From assembly GCA_013306675.1 (NCBI GenBank), contig JABLUY010000007.1, positions 277,129 through 341,128 of the forward strand: a DNA stretch of 64,000 nt. The letters are read 5' to 3'. Within the stretch, counting starts at the first letter, position 1; each line of letters opens with the position of its first letter. This document shows positions 1 to 9,776 of this stretch, in pieces. Made by a program: the position numbers and the translations under genes. The notes beneath the pieces are model-generated. The model was not told where the DNA came from and ran no database searches. It worked only from the letters and a program-made list of their open reading frames with translations. Source of the DNA: Thraustochytrium sp. TN22 (Eukaryota; Sar; Bigyra; Thraustochytrida; Thraustochytriidae).

Positions 1-2
1 CG

Positions 3-701
3 TGGTTCGTTCAGGTTGACCCGTACGGCGACGCATATCTGGCGTCGGAGAGCTTTAGGGCCTCGCCCGAGGAGATGACGGCCCTGTTTTCCTTCTTGTT
101 GCCGGCCGAGAGCGCTCTCGAGGACGAGGCGGTCGCAGCGAGCTTCGTGGCGGCGACCGGCACGACCCGCATCTATGGCACCCCGTACATGGAGGCGAGC
201 TCGGGCAATTCGAGTCTGCTACTGATGGAGAGCGGCGTGACGGGCACGCAGTTCACAAGCGTGGGACTTCGCACGGGGCCTGCGAACCTGCCCTCGAACG
301 CACCGACAGAGGCGCCAACCGAGGGCCGCCAGCCACCGGTGATGCCGACGCGCGAGCCGACATCGACGCCGACCCTGGAGCCGGTGCCGACCTCGGCGCC
401 TACCCTGGAGCCGGCATCGACGCTGGCGCCCACGAGCGCCCCAGTGACCGCAGCCAGCTCGAGGCTGTCGGAGGGCGCGCGCATTGGGTTGGCCGTGGGT
501 CTCGCCTTTGTGGGCGCCTTCATGGTGTGCGGCGTGTGCTACTGTTTCCAGCTGCGGCGCACCTCGCGCCGCCAGGCCCGCTGGTACCCGCAGGACGAAC
601 CGGGTGACTTTGAGATGGTGGACGAGCCCATGTTTGACTCTTTTATTGAGAACCAACAGCGTCGTCGCGGGCACGTTAACGACGAACTGGCTATGGTGTA
701 A
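3..701 (+). CDS. C-terminal part of a type I membrane protein (5' end outside window)
   Basis: The frame is open from the first bases of the window, so the gene starts upstream and only the last 232 codons are present. What remains is an extracellular-type segment, then a Pro/Thr/Ser/Ala-rich stalk (roughly 301-450) with repeated APT and EPTSTPT-like motifs that would suit O-glycosylation. One clear hydrophobic segment follows (about 475-555, around GLAVGLAFVGAFMV), then a short cytoplasmic tail with basic residues after the membrane and acidic residues later. It ends in TAA at 699-701. A GTAAGT overlaps the stop (698-703), so a splice donor with a further exon cannot be excluded. The stalk-membrane-tail design is typical of cell-surface proteins. 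No enzymatic domain is visible in this part. Confidence 0.7.
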   Translation, partial: WFVQVDPYGDAYLASESFRASPEEMTALFSFLLPAESALEDEAVAASFVAATGTTRIYGTPYMEASSGNSSLLLMESGVTGTQFTSVGLRTGPANLPSNAPTEAPTEGRQPPVMPTREPTSTPTLEPVPTSAPTLEPASTLAPTSAPVTAASSRLSEGARIGLAVGLAFVGAFMVCGVCYCFQLRRTSRRQARWYPQDEPGDFEMVDEPMFDSFIENQQRRRGHVNDELAMV

Positions 702-997
702 GTAAAGCTACAGCAGAGGTAGTCAAACGAAGCCAAGAATAGCAAGAGGAAGGAGGAGAGAAAGATTTTGATTCGTCAAGTGGTGGTCCGCTTTGCCGGT
801 GAGCGAGCGCAAGCGACGAGATGTTCAGAAGGGATGGAAGCATTGCGACGACATTCCACGCCTCTCGTGCTCTCGTAGCGCGTCGCTCGGCCGTACTATG
901 ATATCAGCAGATCAGGTCAGATCAGGGCGCGTGGCGCGCCTGCCTTGACGTACGTAGCATTGGTCTGCATGGCGGTTGGGCCAAGACGCAGGACGTC

Positions 998-2908
998 TCA
1001 GCCTTGACCGTAGTCATCCTTGGTGTCATCGACGACGGGCCGCGTGGGCGGGAAACGCGCATCGAACTCCCTGTCGAGGTCCCTCAGAAAGGGAGGTCGG
1101 CGGTAAGCGCCTTCAAAGTTGAGGAAGAGGAAGTTGACCTCGGTGGACCTGGTACTTCTTGTGAAGCGGCCTTTGAACATGTTCGCGAAGTGCAGCGAGT
1201 AGGCATACTCGTGCTCCGACATCCACCTGCGGTCCTTGGGCGTGGATTCCTTGAGATGGTCTGTAAGCATTTGGTCCGGGAGACGGAGACGGCCCTGGCG
1301 GTCGACTGGCTGGACGTCACAGTTGGAATGCCTGTGCAGCTCGAGACCGTTCATGACGGGGGCAACCGCGAAGGACTTCGTCACAAAGCCTGGCGGGAAC
1401 TGAAATTTGGATTCGATGGTGCGGCGGCCGAACTCTTGCGTGAGGCGATGATGGATGATCTCGGATTGCTCAAAGGTCGTGCTTTTATTGACATGCCATG
1501 TTTGCGTCGTGTGGTCCAGGGCCGCCACCGCACTGAGGCAAACCTGACAGATGGTCCGCACGCTATCGCGCGGAACAGGGTGCTTGGGTAACGGGAGCGC
1601 CCTATCGCTGTTTGTCGGGTCGGCCGCGCTAAAGTTTCCGCTGCGAATGCGATGCGTAAGGTAAGCACCGAGGTGGCTGCCACCCTTCCAGGTCGGGTCG
1701 CTCACGATGGGCAGCTCGTCCACGTCGAAGGCGCCGACGTAGGTGTCCTGCTGCTTGGCGTGGTGCAGCACGGCATTGAGGAAAGGTTGCTTGTAGCGCC
1801 CGATGCGAACACCGGGCCAGTTATCTTGACGCACGATGCTGACAAAGGCAGAGGCCACAAAGGGCGCCAGGGCGCGCGTGGCGTACTCAAAGGCAACGTC
1901 CCCGAGCGTGGCGATGTACACGTGGCTGGCTCCGATCCGCTCGTAGTAGGACACGGTCTCGTGCAGGTATCTGGTGCGCGAGCTGACTGCCTTTATGGCG
2001 ACGCTGAAGCCGGTCTCGTTGTCCCCTGGCCGCACGCCCGGGTAGTACTCGGCCGGGTCGCTAAGGTTAAGCGGGCGCCGCGCCACGCTGCGCAGCACGC
2101 CCGCGGCACGCGCGCGCAGGTCAATCGTAAAGTGGCGCTCGCCCGGCAGGCCTACGCGAAGGTCATAGTGCTGGTCTGCCCATTGCTTGGCAAGGAGCTT
2201 TTGCAGAGCATGTGGGTCAAAGAAGTACCGTGTCATGCCCATGCGGTACCTAATATTGGCGTCGAGGAGCTCGAGTTTCTCCGAGCGCTGACTTGCGAGC
2301 TTGACGGGGCCCGCGCCCAGCACGATGCTCTCCGTCACTTCGCGCAGGTTTTCTGCAAGCCCTTCTGGAGGCCCAAACTCGTCGGGGGACGTCCATTCTA
2401 AGCTGACTTCGCGCTGCTTGATGTCATGAAATGGAAGTGATGGCAGGTTGAGCACCATGATGTAGCTAAATCTTGGCACGAGGATGGCGTCCAGAATGTA
2501 CACCCTCTTCTCCGATGTCCAGTTCACCACGTTGGGCAGGTGAACCTCCGCCGACGACAAGGGTGGAAGCCGCGATGGCGAGGGCAGCACGACGTGCGAG
2601 GTCGAGGGCAGCACGACGTGCGAGGTCGTTGGATGGAGCTGGAGCGGGAGCGCGGCTTCTTCTTGGAGGCGCTCCTCCTCGTGGCCCTTGCCGAAGACAC
2701 TCCCGGACGCCTGGCTGAGCGCGCCCAGCTCGAGGCCGCGCTCGGTCGCGGCCAGGAACGTGAGCAACACGAGCGCCAGCCCGAGCGCCCAGCGGGTCGA
2801 CACGGACCTCCTACGCGTCGCGCTCAGGCTCTGCAACGCGCTCTGCGGGTGCTGCTGCGTCTTCGCGCCATCTCTCTTGGAGGCGATGCCGCTCTGCTCG
2901 CGCCCCAT
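998..2908 (-). CDS. Type II membrane glycosyltransferase, GT92-like
   Basis: This is a 636-residue protein. A basic N-terminus is followed by one hydrophobic segment (about residues 39-55), as in Golgi type II glycosyltransferases. A low-complexity stem follows, in which a short SHVVLPS unit occurs twice. The catalytic half has the GT92 (DUF23) layout: a strand like FSVAIKAVSS, a helix with HETVSYYERIGASHVYI, then a DxD-type metal site in FDVDELP (D395, D397, E398). GT92 enzymes add sugars, often galactose, to glycans in the secretory pathway; acceptor and donor here are unknown. The start is the first Met of the frame. The gene diverges from leucyl-tRNA synthetase across 1.09 kb. The family call rests on motif order and could equally be a neighbouring GT-A family. 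Confidence 0.65.
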   Translation of the reverse strand: MGREQSGIASKRDGAKTQQHPQSALQSLSATRRRSVSTRWALGLALVLLTFLAATERGLELGALSQASGSVFGKGHEEERLQEEAALPLQLHPTTSHVVLPSTSHVVLPSPSRLPPLSSAEVHLPNVVNWTSEKRVYILDAILVPRFSYIMVLNLPSLPFHDIKQREVSLEWTSPDEFGPPEGLAENLREVTESIVLGAGPVKLASQRSEKLELLDANIRYRMGMTRYFFDPHALQKLLAKQWADQHYDLRVGLPGERHFTIDLRARAAGVLRSVARRPLNLSDPAEYYPGVRPGDNETGFSVAIKAVSSRTRYLHETVSYYERIGASHVYIATLGDVAFEYATRALAPFVASAFVSIVRQDNWPGVRIGRYKQPFLNAVLHHAKQQDTYVGAFDVDELPIVSDPTWKGGSHLGAYLTHRIRSGNFSAADPTNSDRALPLPKHPVPRDSVRTICQVCLSAVAALDHTTQTWHVNKSTTFEQSEIIHHRLTQEFGRRTIESKFQFPPGFVTKSFAVAPVMNGLELHRHSNCDVQPVDRQGRLRLPDQMLTDHLKESTPKDRRWMSEHEYAYSLHFANMFKGRFTRSTRSTEVNFLFLNFEGAYRRPPFLRDLDREFDARFPPTRPVVDDTKDDYGQG

Positions 2909-3998
2909 CGTCGCGCTGCGCTGCGCTGCGCCGCGCCCTCGCCAGCGCAGCCAGTTCGCCGGCGAGCGCCGGCGAGGACGAGCATCTGTTGGAGTTGTTC
3001 ATTGTTGCCTGGTTCGCCCTGGCTGTTACTAAGAAAAATGTAAGTTAGCCACGTAGCCAGCTCAGCTGCCAGCTGCCAGCTGGCTGATGTTGTGCGCTCA
3101 GCTCGCACATGGGACTTCAAGTCGGCATAGTTTTGTCCCTTCGAAATTGCACCTCTTTTTGCGCGGCCTGGGTCGCCACGTGCCGCGCTACCAAAGGCCG
3201 CTTGATCGACATCATTTATCACCACTGCAGGACGGCTTGACGACAGCTAGCCGTCTTCGACTAGGCCTAGGCTAGCTTTAGTTGTTCTCCTTCACTCTCC
3301 TCCCTCCTCTTTTTGCTGCTCGCTCGGAACGCTGCTTCGACTACATCCTGACATCCTCGTTCCAGGAATGGACGGCCGCGGTCACGGTCACGGTTCTAAC
3401 AGTGAGCCTGCAATGATCCGCGCCAGCGAGGCCTCCCTCCACCGCAAATCCACAACCTGGTGACTCGTGGCCTCGTCGCTCGGCCTCGCCGGTGGGACGA
3501 GCCTGAGCCAGGTACTGGCCAACTTCCTTCCAAAGGCCAAGAGCTGGCGCTGCAACTTTGTCAGCGGCGCTCGACTCGACTGTTGAGGCGAGCCCAGACT
3601 CCAGCCAGCCAGCCAGTCACAGCCAGCCAGCCAGCCAACCAGAAGGGCGTAACAGCCCCATTGCAAGTCGCGCTCTTGCTGTCTCCCTGTCTTTCTGCTC
3701 TCTCTCTCTCTCTTGCATCTCTTGCACAACGCCAACCAGCCGCGCAGCCTGCCGCAGCCGCGCGCACGGCGGGCCAGCAAATCAAATCAAATCAGATCAA
3801 ATCAGATCAGAGCGCATATTGGGAATCTGCGTGTCGCGCGGCGGCGCGAGGGCGCGCGGGGCAGGCGCGAGGGCGGGGTTGCGCGCGCGCGGCTTAGCCT
3901 GACGCGGCGGTGCGGCGGCGGGGGAGGAGCGAGCGAGCGAGCGAGCGAGCGAGCGACGAGCTAGTGGAGGAGCAGCGCCAGCAAGACAGACAGGGAGG
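2909..3998. other. Divergent intergenic region between GT92-like gene and LARS
   Basis: This gap holds the presumed promoters of both flanking genes. Simple tracts are visible: CAGC-rich 3598-3640, an AATCA/GATCA run at about 3777-3811, a CT-rich stretch near 3697-3720, and a GAGC tetranucleotide run at 3927-3955 just upstream of the leucyl-tRNA synthetase start. I see no credible coding frame and no tRNA. Confidence 0.6.
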
Positions 3999-6900
3999 AT
4001 GAGCGCGGAGGCCGAGGCGGTGCCGCCGCCCACGGCGTTCCCGCGGCGCGACCGCATCCGCAAGCTGGAGGCGGAGATCCAGAAGCTGTGGGAGGATGCG
4101 CGGATCTTCGAGGCGGAGGTGAACCCGGGGCGCGAGAAGTACATGGTGACGTTTCCGTACCCGTACTGCAACGCGCGCGCGCACCTGGGCCACGGGTTCA
4201 CGCTGCTCAAGGCGGAGTTCATGGCCGGGTACAAGCAGACGCAGGGATTCAACGTGATGTGGGGCTTTGCGCTGCACGTGACCGGGTCGCCGATCCAGAG
4301 CGCGGCGTACAAGCTCAAGGCGGAGATGGAGCAGTACGGCGTGCCGGTGCGCGTGCCAGAGGAGGTGGAGGAGGACGGCGCCGATGAGAAGGAGAAGGAG
4401 GGCGAGGCGAAGGCTGGCGACGTGGGCAAGTTCAAGGCGAAGAAGACCAAGGCGGTGGCGAAGTCGGGCGGGCGGTCCAAGACGCAGTGGGAGATCCTGG
4501 TGATGTCGGGCGTGCCGGAGGAGGAGATCCCGAAGTTCGCGGACCCGCTCTACTGGCTGGACTACTTCCCGCGCCTGTATGAGGCGGACCTGAAGATGCT
4601 TGGTGTGCGCGTGGACTGGCGGCGATCGTTCATCACGACGTCGCGCAACCCGTTCTACGACCGCTTCATCCAGTGGCAGTTCCTGCGCCTTCGCGACGCG
4701 GGCAAGATTGACTTTGGTCGGCGGCCGACGGTGTTCTCGCCGATCGACAAGCAGGCGTGCGCGGACCACGACCGCAGTAAGGGCGAGGGCGTGACGCCGC
4801 AGGAGTACATGCTGGTGAAGCTGCAGGTGCTCGAGGTGCCCGGCAGCGTGACGGAGCGCGTGCCGGCGCTGGCCGAGCCGGTGGCGCAGGGCCAGGTCTT
4901 CATGGTGGCGGCGACGCTGCGGCCGGAGACCATGTACGGTCAGACGAACTGCTTCGTGCTGCCGAGCGGCGAGTACGGCATTTACGAGTTCGACGTGCAG
5001 TACACGCCCAAATCGGCGGAGCGCGTGCGGCAGTTCCTCATCTGCTCGCCGCGGTCGGCGCGCAACATGTCGTACCAGGACTGCTTCGTGCCGTCGGACG
5101 CGCAGGGCCAGCTCAAGCAGGTGGGCACGGTGTCCGGGTCTGAGCTGGTGGGCGTGCCGGTCAAGGCGCCCAAGGCTTCGTACGAGCGCGTGTACACGCT
5201 GCCGCTGCTCTCCATCTCGATGAACAAGGGCACGGGCGTGGTGACCTCGGTGCCGTCGGACTCGGCGGACGACTACGCGGCGCTGCGCGACTGGAAGACG
5301 GACGAGAAGCTGCGCGCCAAGTATGGCGTTACCGAGGAGATGGTTGCGCCCTTTGAGCTGGTGCCGGTGATCAACATCCCGGGCCTGGGCGACCGCGCCG
5401 CCGAGACCATGGTGCACAAGCTCAAGATCAAGTCGCAGAACGACGAGAAGAAGCTCAAGGAGGCCAAGGCCGAGACGTACAAGCGCGGCTTCTATGAGGG
5501 CATTATGATCGCCGGCAAGGACGACGGCGTCGAGGGCATGAAGGTTTGCGACGCCAAGGATGTGGTCAAGGCCAAGATGGTCGCCGATGGCGAGGCCATT
5601 ATCTACTTTGAGCCCGAGAGCGAGGTGGTGAGCCGCTCGGGCGACGACTGCGTCGTGGCGCACCTGGACCAGTGGTTCATCACGTACGGCGAGGAGGAGT
5701 GGCGCGAGAAGGTCAAGGCCTACGTGAACGACCCGGCGCTCTTTGAGACCTTCACGCCGGCCACGCGCAAGGCCTTCATGGAGACGCTTGACTGGCTTGT
5801 CGAGTGGGCCTGCTCTCGCTCCTTCGGCCTCGGCACGCAGGTGCCCTGGGACCAGCAGTTTGTCATCGAGTCCCTCTCGGACTCCACCATCTACATGGCT
5901 TACTACACCATTTCGCATCTGCTCCAGGGCCGCAAGGACTCGGATGACTACACCGGCGACCATGGCAACGGCTCGCCGCTCGGCATCAAGCCGGACCAGC
6001 TCACGCCTGAGGTCTTTGACTTCATCTTCCTCGGCAAGTCGTACCCGGAGGGCTGCGGCATCGAGCAGGAGAAGCTCAACGTGCTCCGCGAGAGCTTTGA
6101 GTACTGGTACCCCATGGACCTTCGCGTCTCGGGCGCTGACCTCATCCGCAACCACCTCACCATGGCGCTCTACACGCACGCGGCGATTTGGGCCGACGAC
6201 AAGTCCAAGTGGCCCCAGGCTTACTACTGCAACGGTACGTTCAGCGACGAGAAGGCGAAGAAGGAGGCGAAGAAGAAGATGAGGAAGAACAAGGCAAAGG
6301 AGGAGGATGAGGTGGTGGTGGTCCCAAGGAGACGTAATTGGGGATGGAGATGGAGATGGAGAGAGGGGAACTGGGAGAAGGAGCGACGGCAAGGAAGAGG
6401 AAAACATGAGAAAGAGAACCGGACATCCATCCATCACAGGCTACGTCTTTAGCGCTCAGGCACGGTCCGGGAAGGAGGTGCATCTCGATGCGCTCTGTTC
6501 TTCCATTGGACGCAAAACGTGCATCGCGCGCTGGCCGGTATTCAATGCCAGACAGCGTTCGGTGGCTGGCGGGCGAACTTGCTGGGTTTTCCAGCGCCTC
6601 GTCTGTTCAGACCTGGGCGATGAGGGCACGCAGCGCTCGTCGCTGTGTCCTCACACCAAGTGGGGGTGGCCTCAGATCAACGCTTGAGCATCATAGTACC
6701 CGTTGCGGCGTGCGGTCCGCTTCGGGTCTCCATTCGCTCCTACAGATTGTTGGTGGAGGAGGCTTGCGGGAAAGGGAAAGGAGGGAACAGCGCGGTGTTG
6801 TTTGGAGGAAGTTGGTTGACGCGGCGGACGGGAGACAGGGCGCGGAGAGACACACTAACGAGGTCGCGTTCGCAACGAACACGTATGCAGGCTTCGTGAT

Positions 6901-8017
6901 GGTGGACAACGAGAAGATGTCCAAGTCCAAGGGCAACTTCTTCACGATCGAGGAGTCGGTGGCCGGGCACCGCAGCTTCCAGCAGGACGACGGCAAGACG
7001 GTCCTGGTGGGCTGGACGGCCGACGCGACCCGCCTGGCGCTGGCGTCGGCTGGCGACTCCCTGGAGAACGCCAACTTCGAGTGCGAGACGGCGGACAAGT
7101 CGATCCTGCGCCTGACGACGGAGCTGGACTGGGCCGAGGAGGTGCTCTCGGAGAAGGCGCAGGGTGAGATGCGCGCACAGGAGGTAGCCGAGTACAACTT
7201 CTTTGAGCGCGCATTCAACGCGCAGATCGACCTGTCAGTGGAGGACTGCAAGGCGGCGTATGAGGCGATGCGGTACCGTGACGTGGTGCGGACGGCGTTC
7301 TACGACTTTATGAGCTTCCGCGACGCCTACCGCGACGCCTGTGTGCGTCAGAACATGCCGCTCAACCGCAACCTGGTGCGCAAGTACTTTGAGGTGCAGT
7401 GCGTCATGATGGCACCCATTTGCCCGCACGTGTTCGAGAAGATCTGGCGCGACCTCCTGGGCCACAGCGACAGCTTCGTGGTGCGCGCGCTCTGGCCCAC
7501 GGTGGAGAAGCCGGATGTTGCCTTCGTGCGCAGCGTCGCCTTTCTCAACGACACCGTGCGCCACGTGCGCATGAACGCCGAGAAGGAAGTGAAGCAGCGC
7601 AAGAAGCGGAACGCCGCCAATGCCGACGAGCCCATCAAGCACGTGCGTCTCGTCATTACCAACGCGTACCCGGACTACGAGCAGGCTGCGGTCAAGTTCC
7701 TCCGCACCGTCTACGACTCGGAGACCCGCTCCTTCCCGGACGACGTCATGAAGCAGCTCAAGGACCACTGCATGGCTGACGCCAGCCTCAAGAAGAACCT
7801 CAAGGACGTCATGAAGGCTGCGGCTCTCACCATGGAGTCTGCCAAGGAGCTCGGCGACAAGGCTCTTGACCTCGATGTCCCCTTTGACCAGCGCGCCATC
7901 CTTGAGGACAACCGCGACTACGTTACCTCTGCCATGCAGGTTGACTCCTTTGAGATTGTCGAGGCGGAGACTGCCGACAAGAACTGCCGCCCCACCCAGC
8001 CCAAGATCGAGTTCTAA
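3999..8017 (+). CDS. LARS1: Leucyl-tRNA synthetase, cytosolic (two exons)
   Basis: This class I synthetase charges tRNA-Leu with leucine. Exons are 3999-6234 and 6891-8017; joining them gives 1120 residues, close to other eukaryotic cytosolic enzymes (about 1090-1180). The HIGH motif is HLGH at residues 62-65, after FPYPYCNARA. A Lys-rich insertion around residues 125-160 is typical of the eukaryotic type. The CP1 editing domain carries the TLRPETMYGQTN stretch. KMSKS is at residues 754-758, encoded at the start of exon 2. The C-terminal anticodon-binding part is helical. The ATG at 3999 has no upstream in-frame alternative with family resemblance. Splicing restores CNGFVMVDNEKMSKS across the junction exactly as the family requires. 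Unspliced, the first frame would end early in a purine-rich tail without KMSKS, so the intron is essential to the model. Confidence 0.95.
6235..6890 (+). other. LARS intron, 656 bp, phase 1
   Basis: The donor is G/GTACGT at 6234/6235 and the acceptor ATGCAG/GC at 6890/6891. A good branch-point candidate, CTAAC, lies at 6855-6859, about 32 bases before the acceptor. The junction falls inside a Gly codon and rejoins the conserved segment leading to KMSKS. The 5' third is strongly purine-rich (GAAGAAGGAGG-type). Confidence 0.9.
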
Positions 8018-8112
8018 GAGCGAGACAAAAGCAAAATCATTTTCCTCGGATGTTTCCTCGGATGAACGAGCGCGAGCTGCAAGCGCAGTAGGTAGGCCAA
8101 AGCCGCACGCGC

Positions 8113-8310
8113 GCGCAGCCTCGCGGTGTCGCAATGGCAATGCACAGCCTGTTGTAAAGGCAACGCGCCGCCTCGTGGTGTCGCACTGGCAACGCGCAGC
8201 CTCGCGGTGTCGCACAGGCAACGCGCAGCCTCGCGGTGTCGCACTGGCAACGCGCAGCCTCGCGGTCACGCAACCTCGCAGTCTTGCCACGCGCAGTCGC
8301 CACGCGCAGC
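8113..8310. repeat. 30-bp imperfect minisatellite
   Basis: Several diverged copies of a unit of about 30 bp containing CAGCCTCGCGGTGTCGCA and GGCAACGCG follow each other about 100 bp after the leucyl-tRNA synthetase stop. The last copies decay. No protein is implied. Confidence 0.75.
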
Positions 8311-9726
8311 CTCGCAATGCCATGACCATTGCCACGGCTTACGAAATCAAGCAGAATAAGAGAGCATCGACCAGAGAGCAACTTGAAGCGAGGAGGAATA
8401 CAAGCTCTCTCTTGAGCTGAGATGATTCAAGCCTGCGCTCGAGCATTCGCTGAGTCAAGCATGCGCTCAAACAACAGCTGGCACTGGCAGACACAAACGG
8501 CGTGCAAACAAGCTAGGCAACTTGCCACTGGCAGTGTGCCGTGATTGCTCGCTCGGTCGCTGGGGTCGCTCGCGAACGCCACGTGTCGTCGCCGCTTCGG
8601 CAGGATGAGCGCCGGAGCGCAAGCCGTCGCGGTAGTGAGAGCCTCGTTCAAGTTGCGCCAAAGTTGAGGATCGAGCTCGAGGTCAGGGCCAAATGAGAAG
8701 CCGTGCCACGGGTGGCATCGGCCTGGCACGCGCATCTGGCCGGCCTGCCGCTCGTGGCGGACCATGGCCGCCAAGATTGTCGACCGTGAGGGTTGCTCGA
8801 GCGGACCCTCACGGTCAAAGCGTCCGCCAGGCCGAAACCCCACTGCACTGCACGAAGCGCGTCGCCTGTGCAGTTTGGCCATGCGTTCTTGATTCTTCTT
8901 CTTGCTGAAGCACGTGCAGCCTCAGTGCAATGTCACTGTCCGTGTGTTTCACGCCAGCACTCAGGTAGCCAGACGGCCAGCCAACCACGTATGTAAGCCA
9001 GGCTCCGGTGTGGGGCAGCGCGCACCAGCTAGGCCAAACTTTAGTTCGACTTGCCGCTTGTGGTCTGCTCCTTGTGCTTCGCACGTGCCTCGCACCTTGC
9101 TTCTTCCAGCCAGGCTTCGTCGTGGTGCAGGGGCCAATGCCGTCCAGCCTCGCACGCGCGAGAAGTATCGGATCGTGTGCCTGCCAGTGCGGCCCTGCCT
9201 GCAGCAGTGCGCCCAGCGCGCCGCACGACGCGTGCTCGTGCTTGGCGCCAGTGCGCTCAGGCGACGTTGTCGGCAAGGTCGGAGTCCGGGACGCTGTCGC
9301 TTCGACGCGCTTGCCACTGAGCCGCGTCCTGTCCGAATCCAAGGTCCGCGTCGTGCTATGGCGACTCGGACACTGGCCTCTTGCTGGCGCCCGCACGCGC
9401 CTGCTGTGTGCTATCTTGGCCAGGCGATGGCTCCAGGCTCAAGTGAGCTCGTGCGAGCTCCTCGCACCCCTGACCGCTAATCTGGAGGCGGCCGGCCATG
9501 CTCTGCGCGCCGCGTACGCGCTCACACAGTCAGCTTACCAGCGCTCGAATGAGGCGGCTCGCTCCCGAAATCGCCGTGTCCCGCCACTGCAGCGTGTGAG
9601 CCTCTGCGAGGCCCCAAGCAAGGAGCCGCTCCAAGGAGCGGGCGGGCGCAAAGGCGACGTCCGCCCGCCGCAGGCTTGCGTTGATCGCCCCGGGCTGCTC
9701 TAAAAGACCACAAGCCGCCGCGACAG

Positions 9727-9776
9727 TCTTGGCAGGCAGGCAGCAGACAGGCAGGCAGGCAGGCAGGCAGGCAGGG
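9727..9776. repeat. GGCA/GCAG tetranucleotide run
   Basis: A run of GGCAG-type units interrupted once by a CAGCAGACA stretch. The same tetranucleotide recurs at 12990-13030 and about 36625-36662, and its complement at 13760-13803. Confidence 0.8.

Noticed and set aside
3894-6437. 847-codon minus-strand open frame antisense to leucyl-tRNA synthetase
   Set aside because: Its composition (Leu/Arg/His/Val) is what the reverse complement of GC-rich codons gives. The sense strand is a certain gene.
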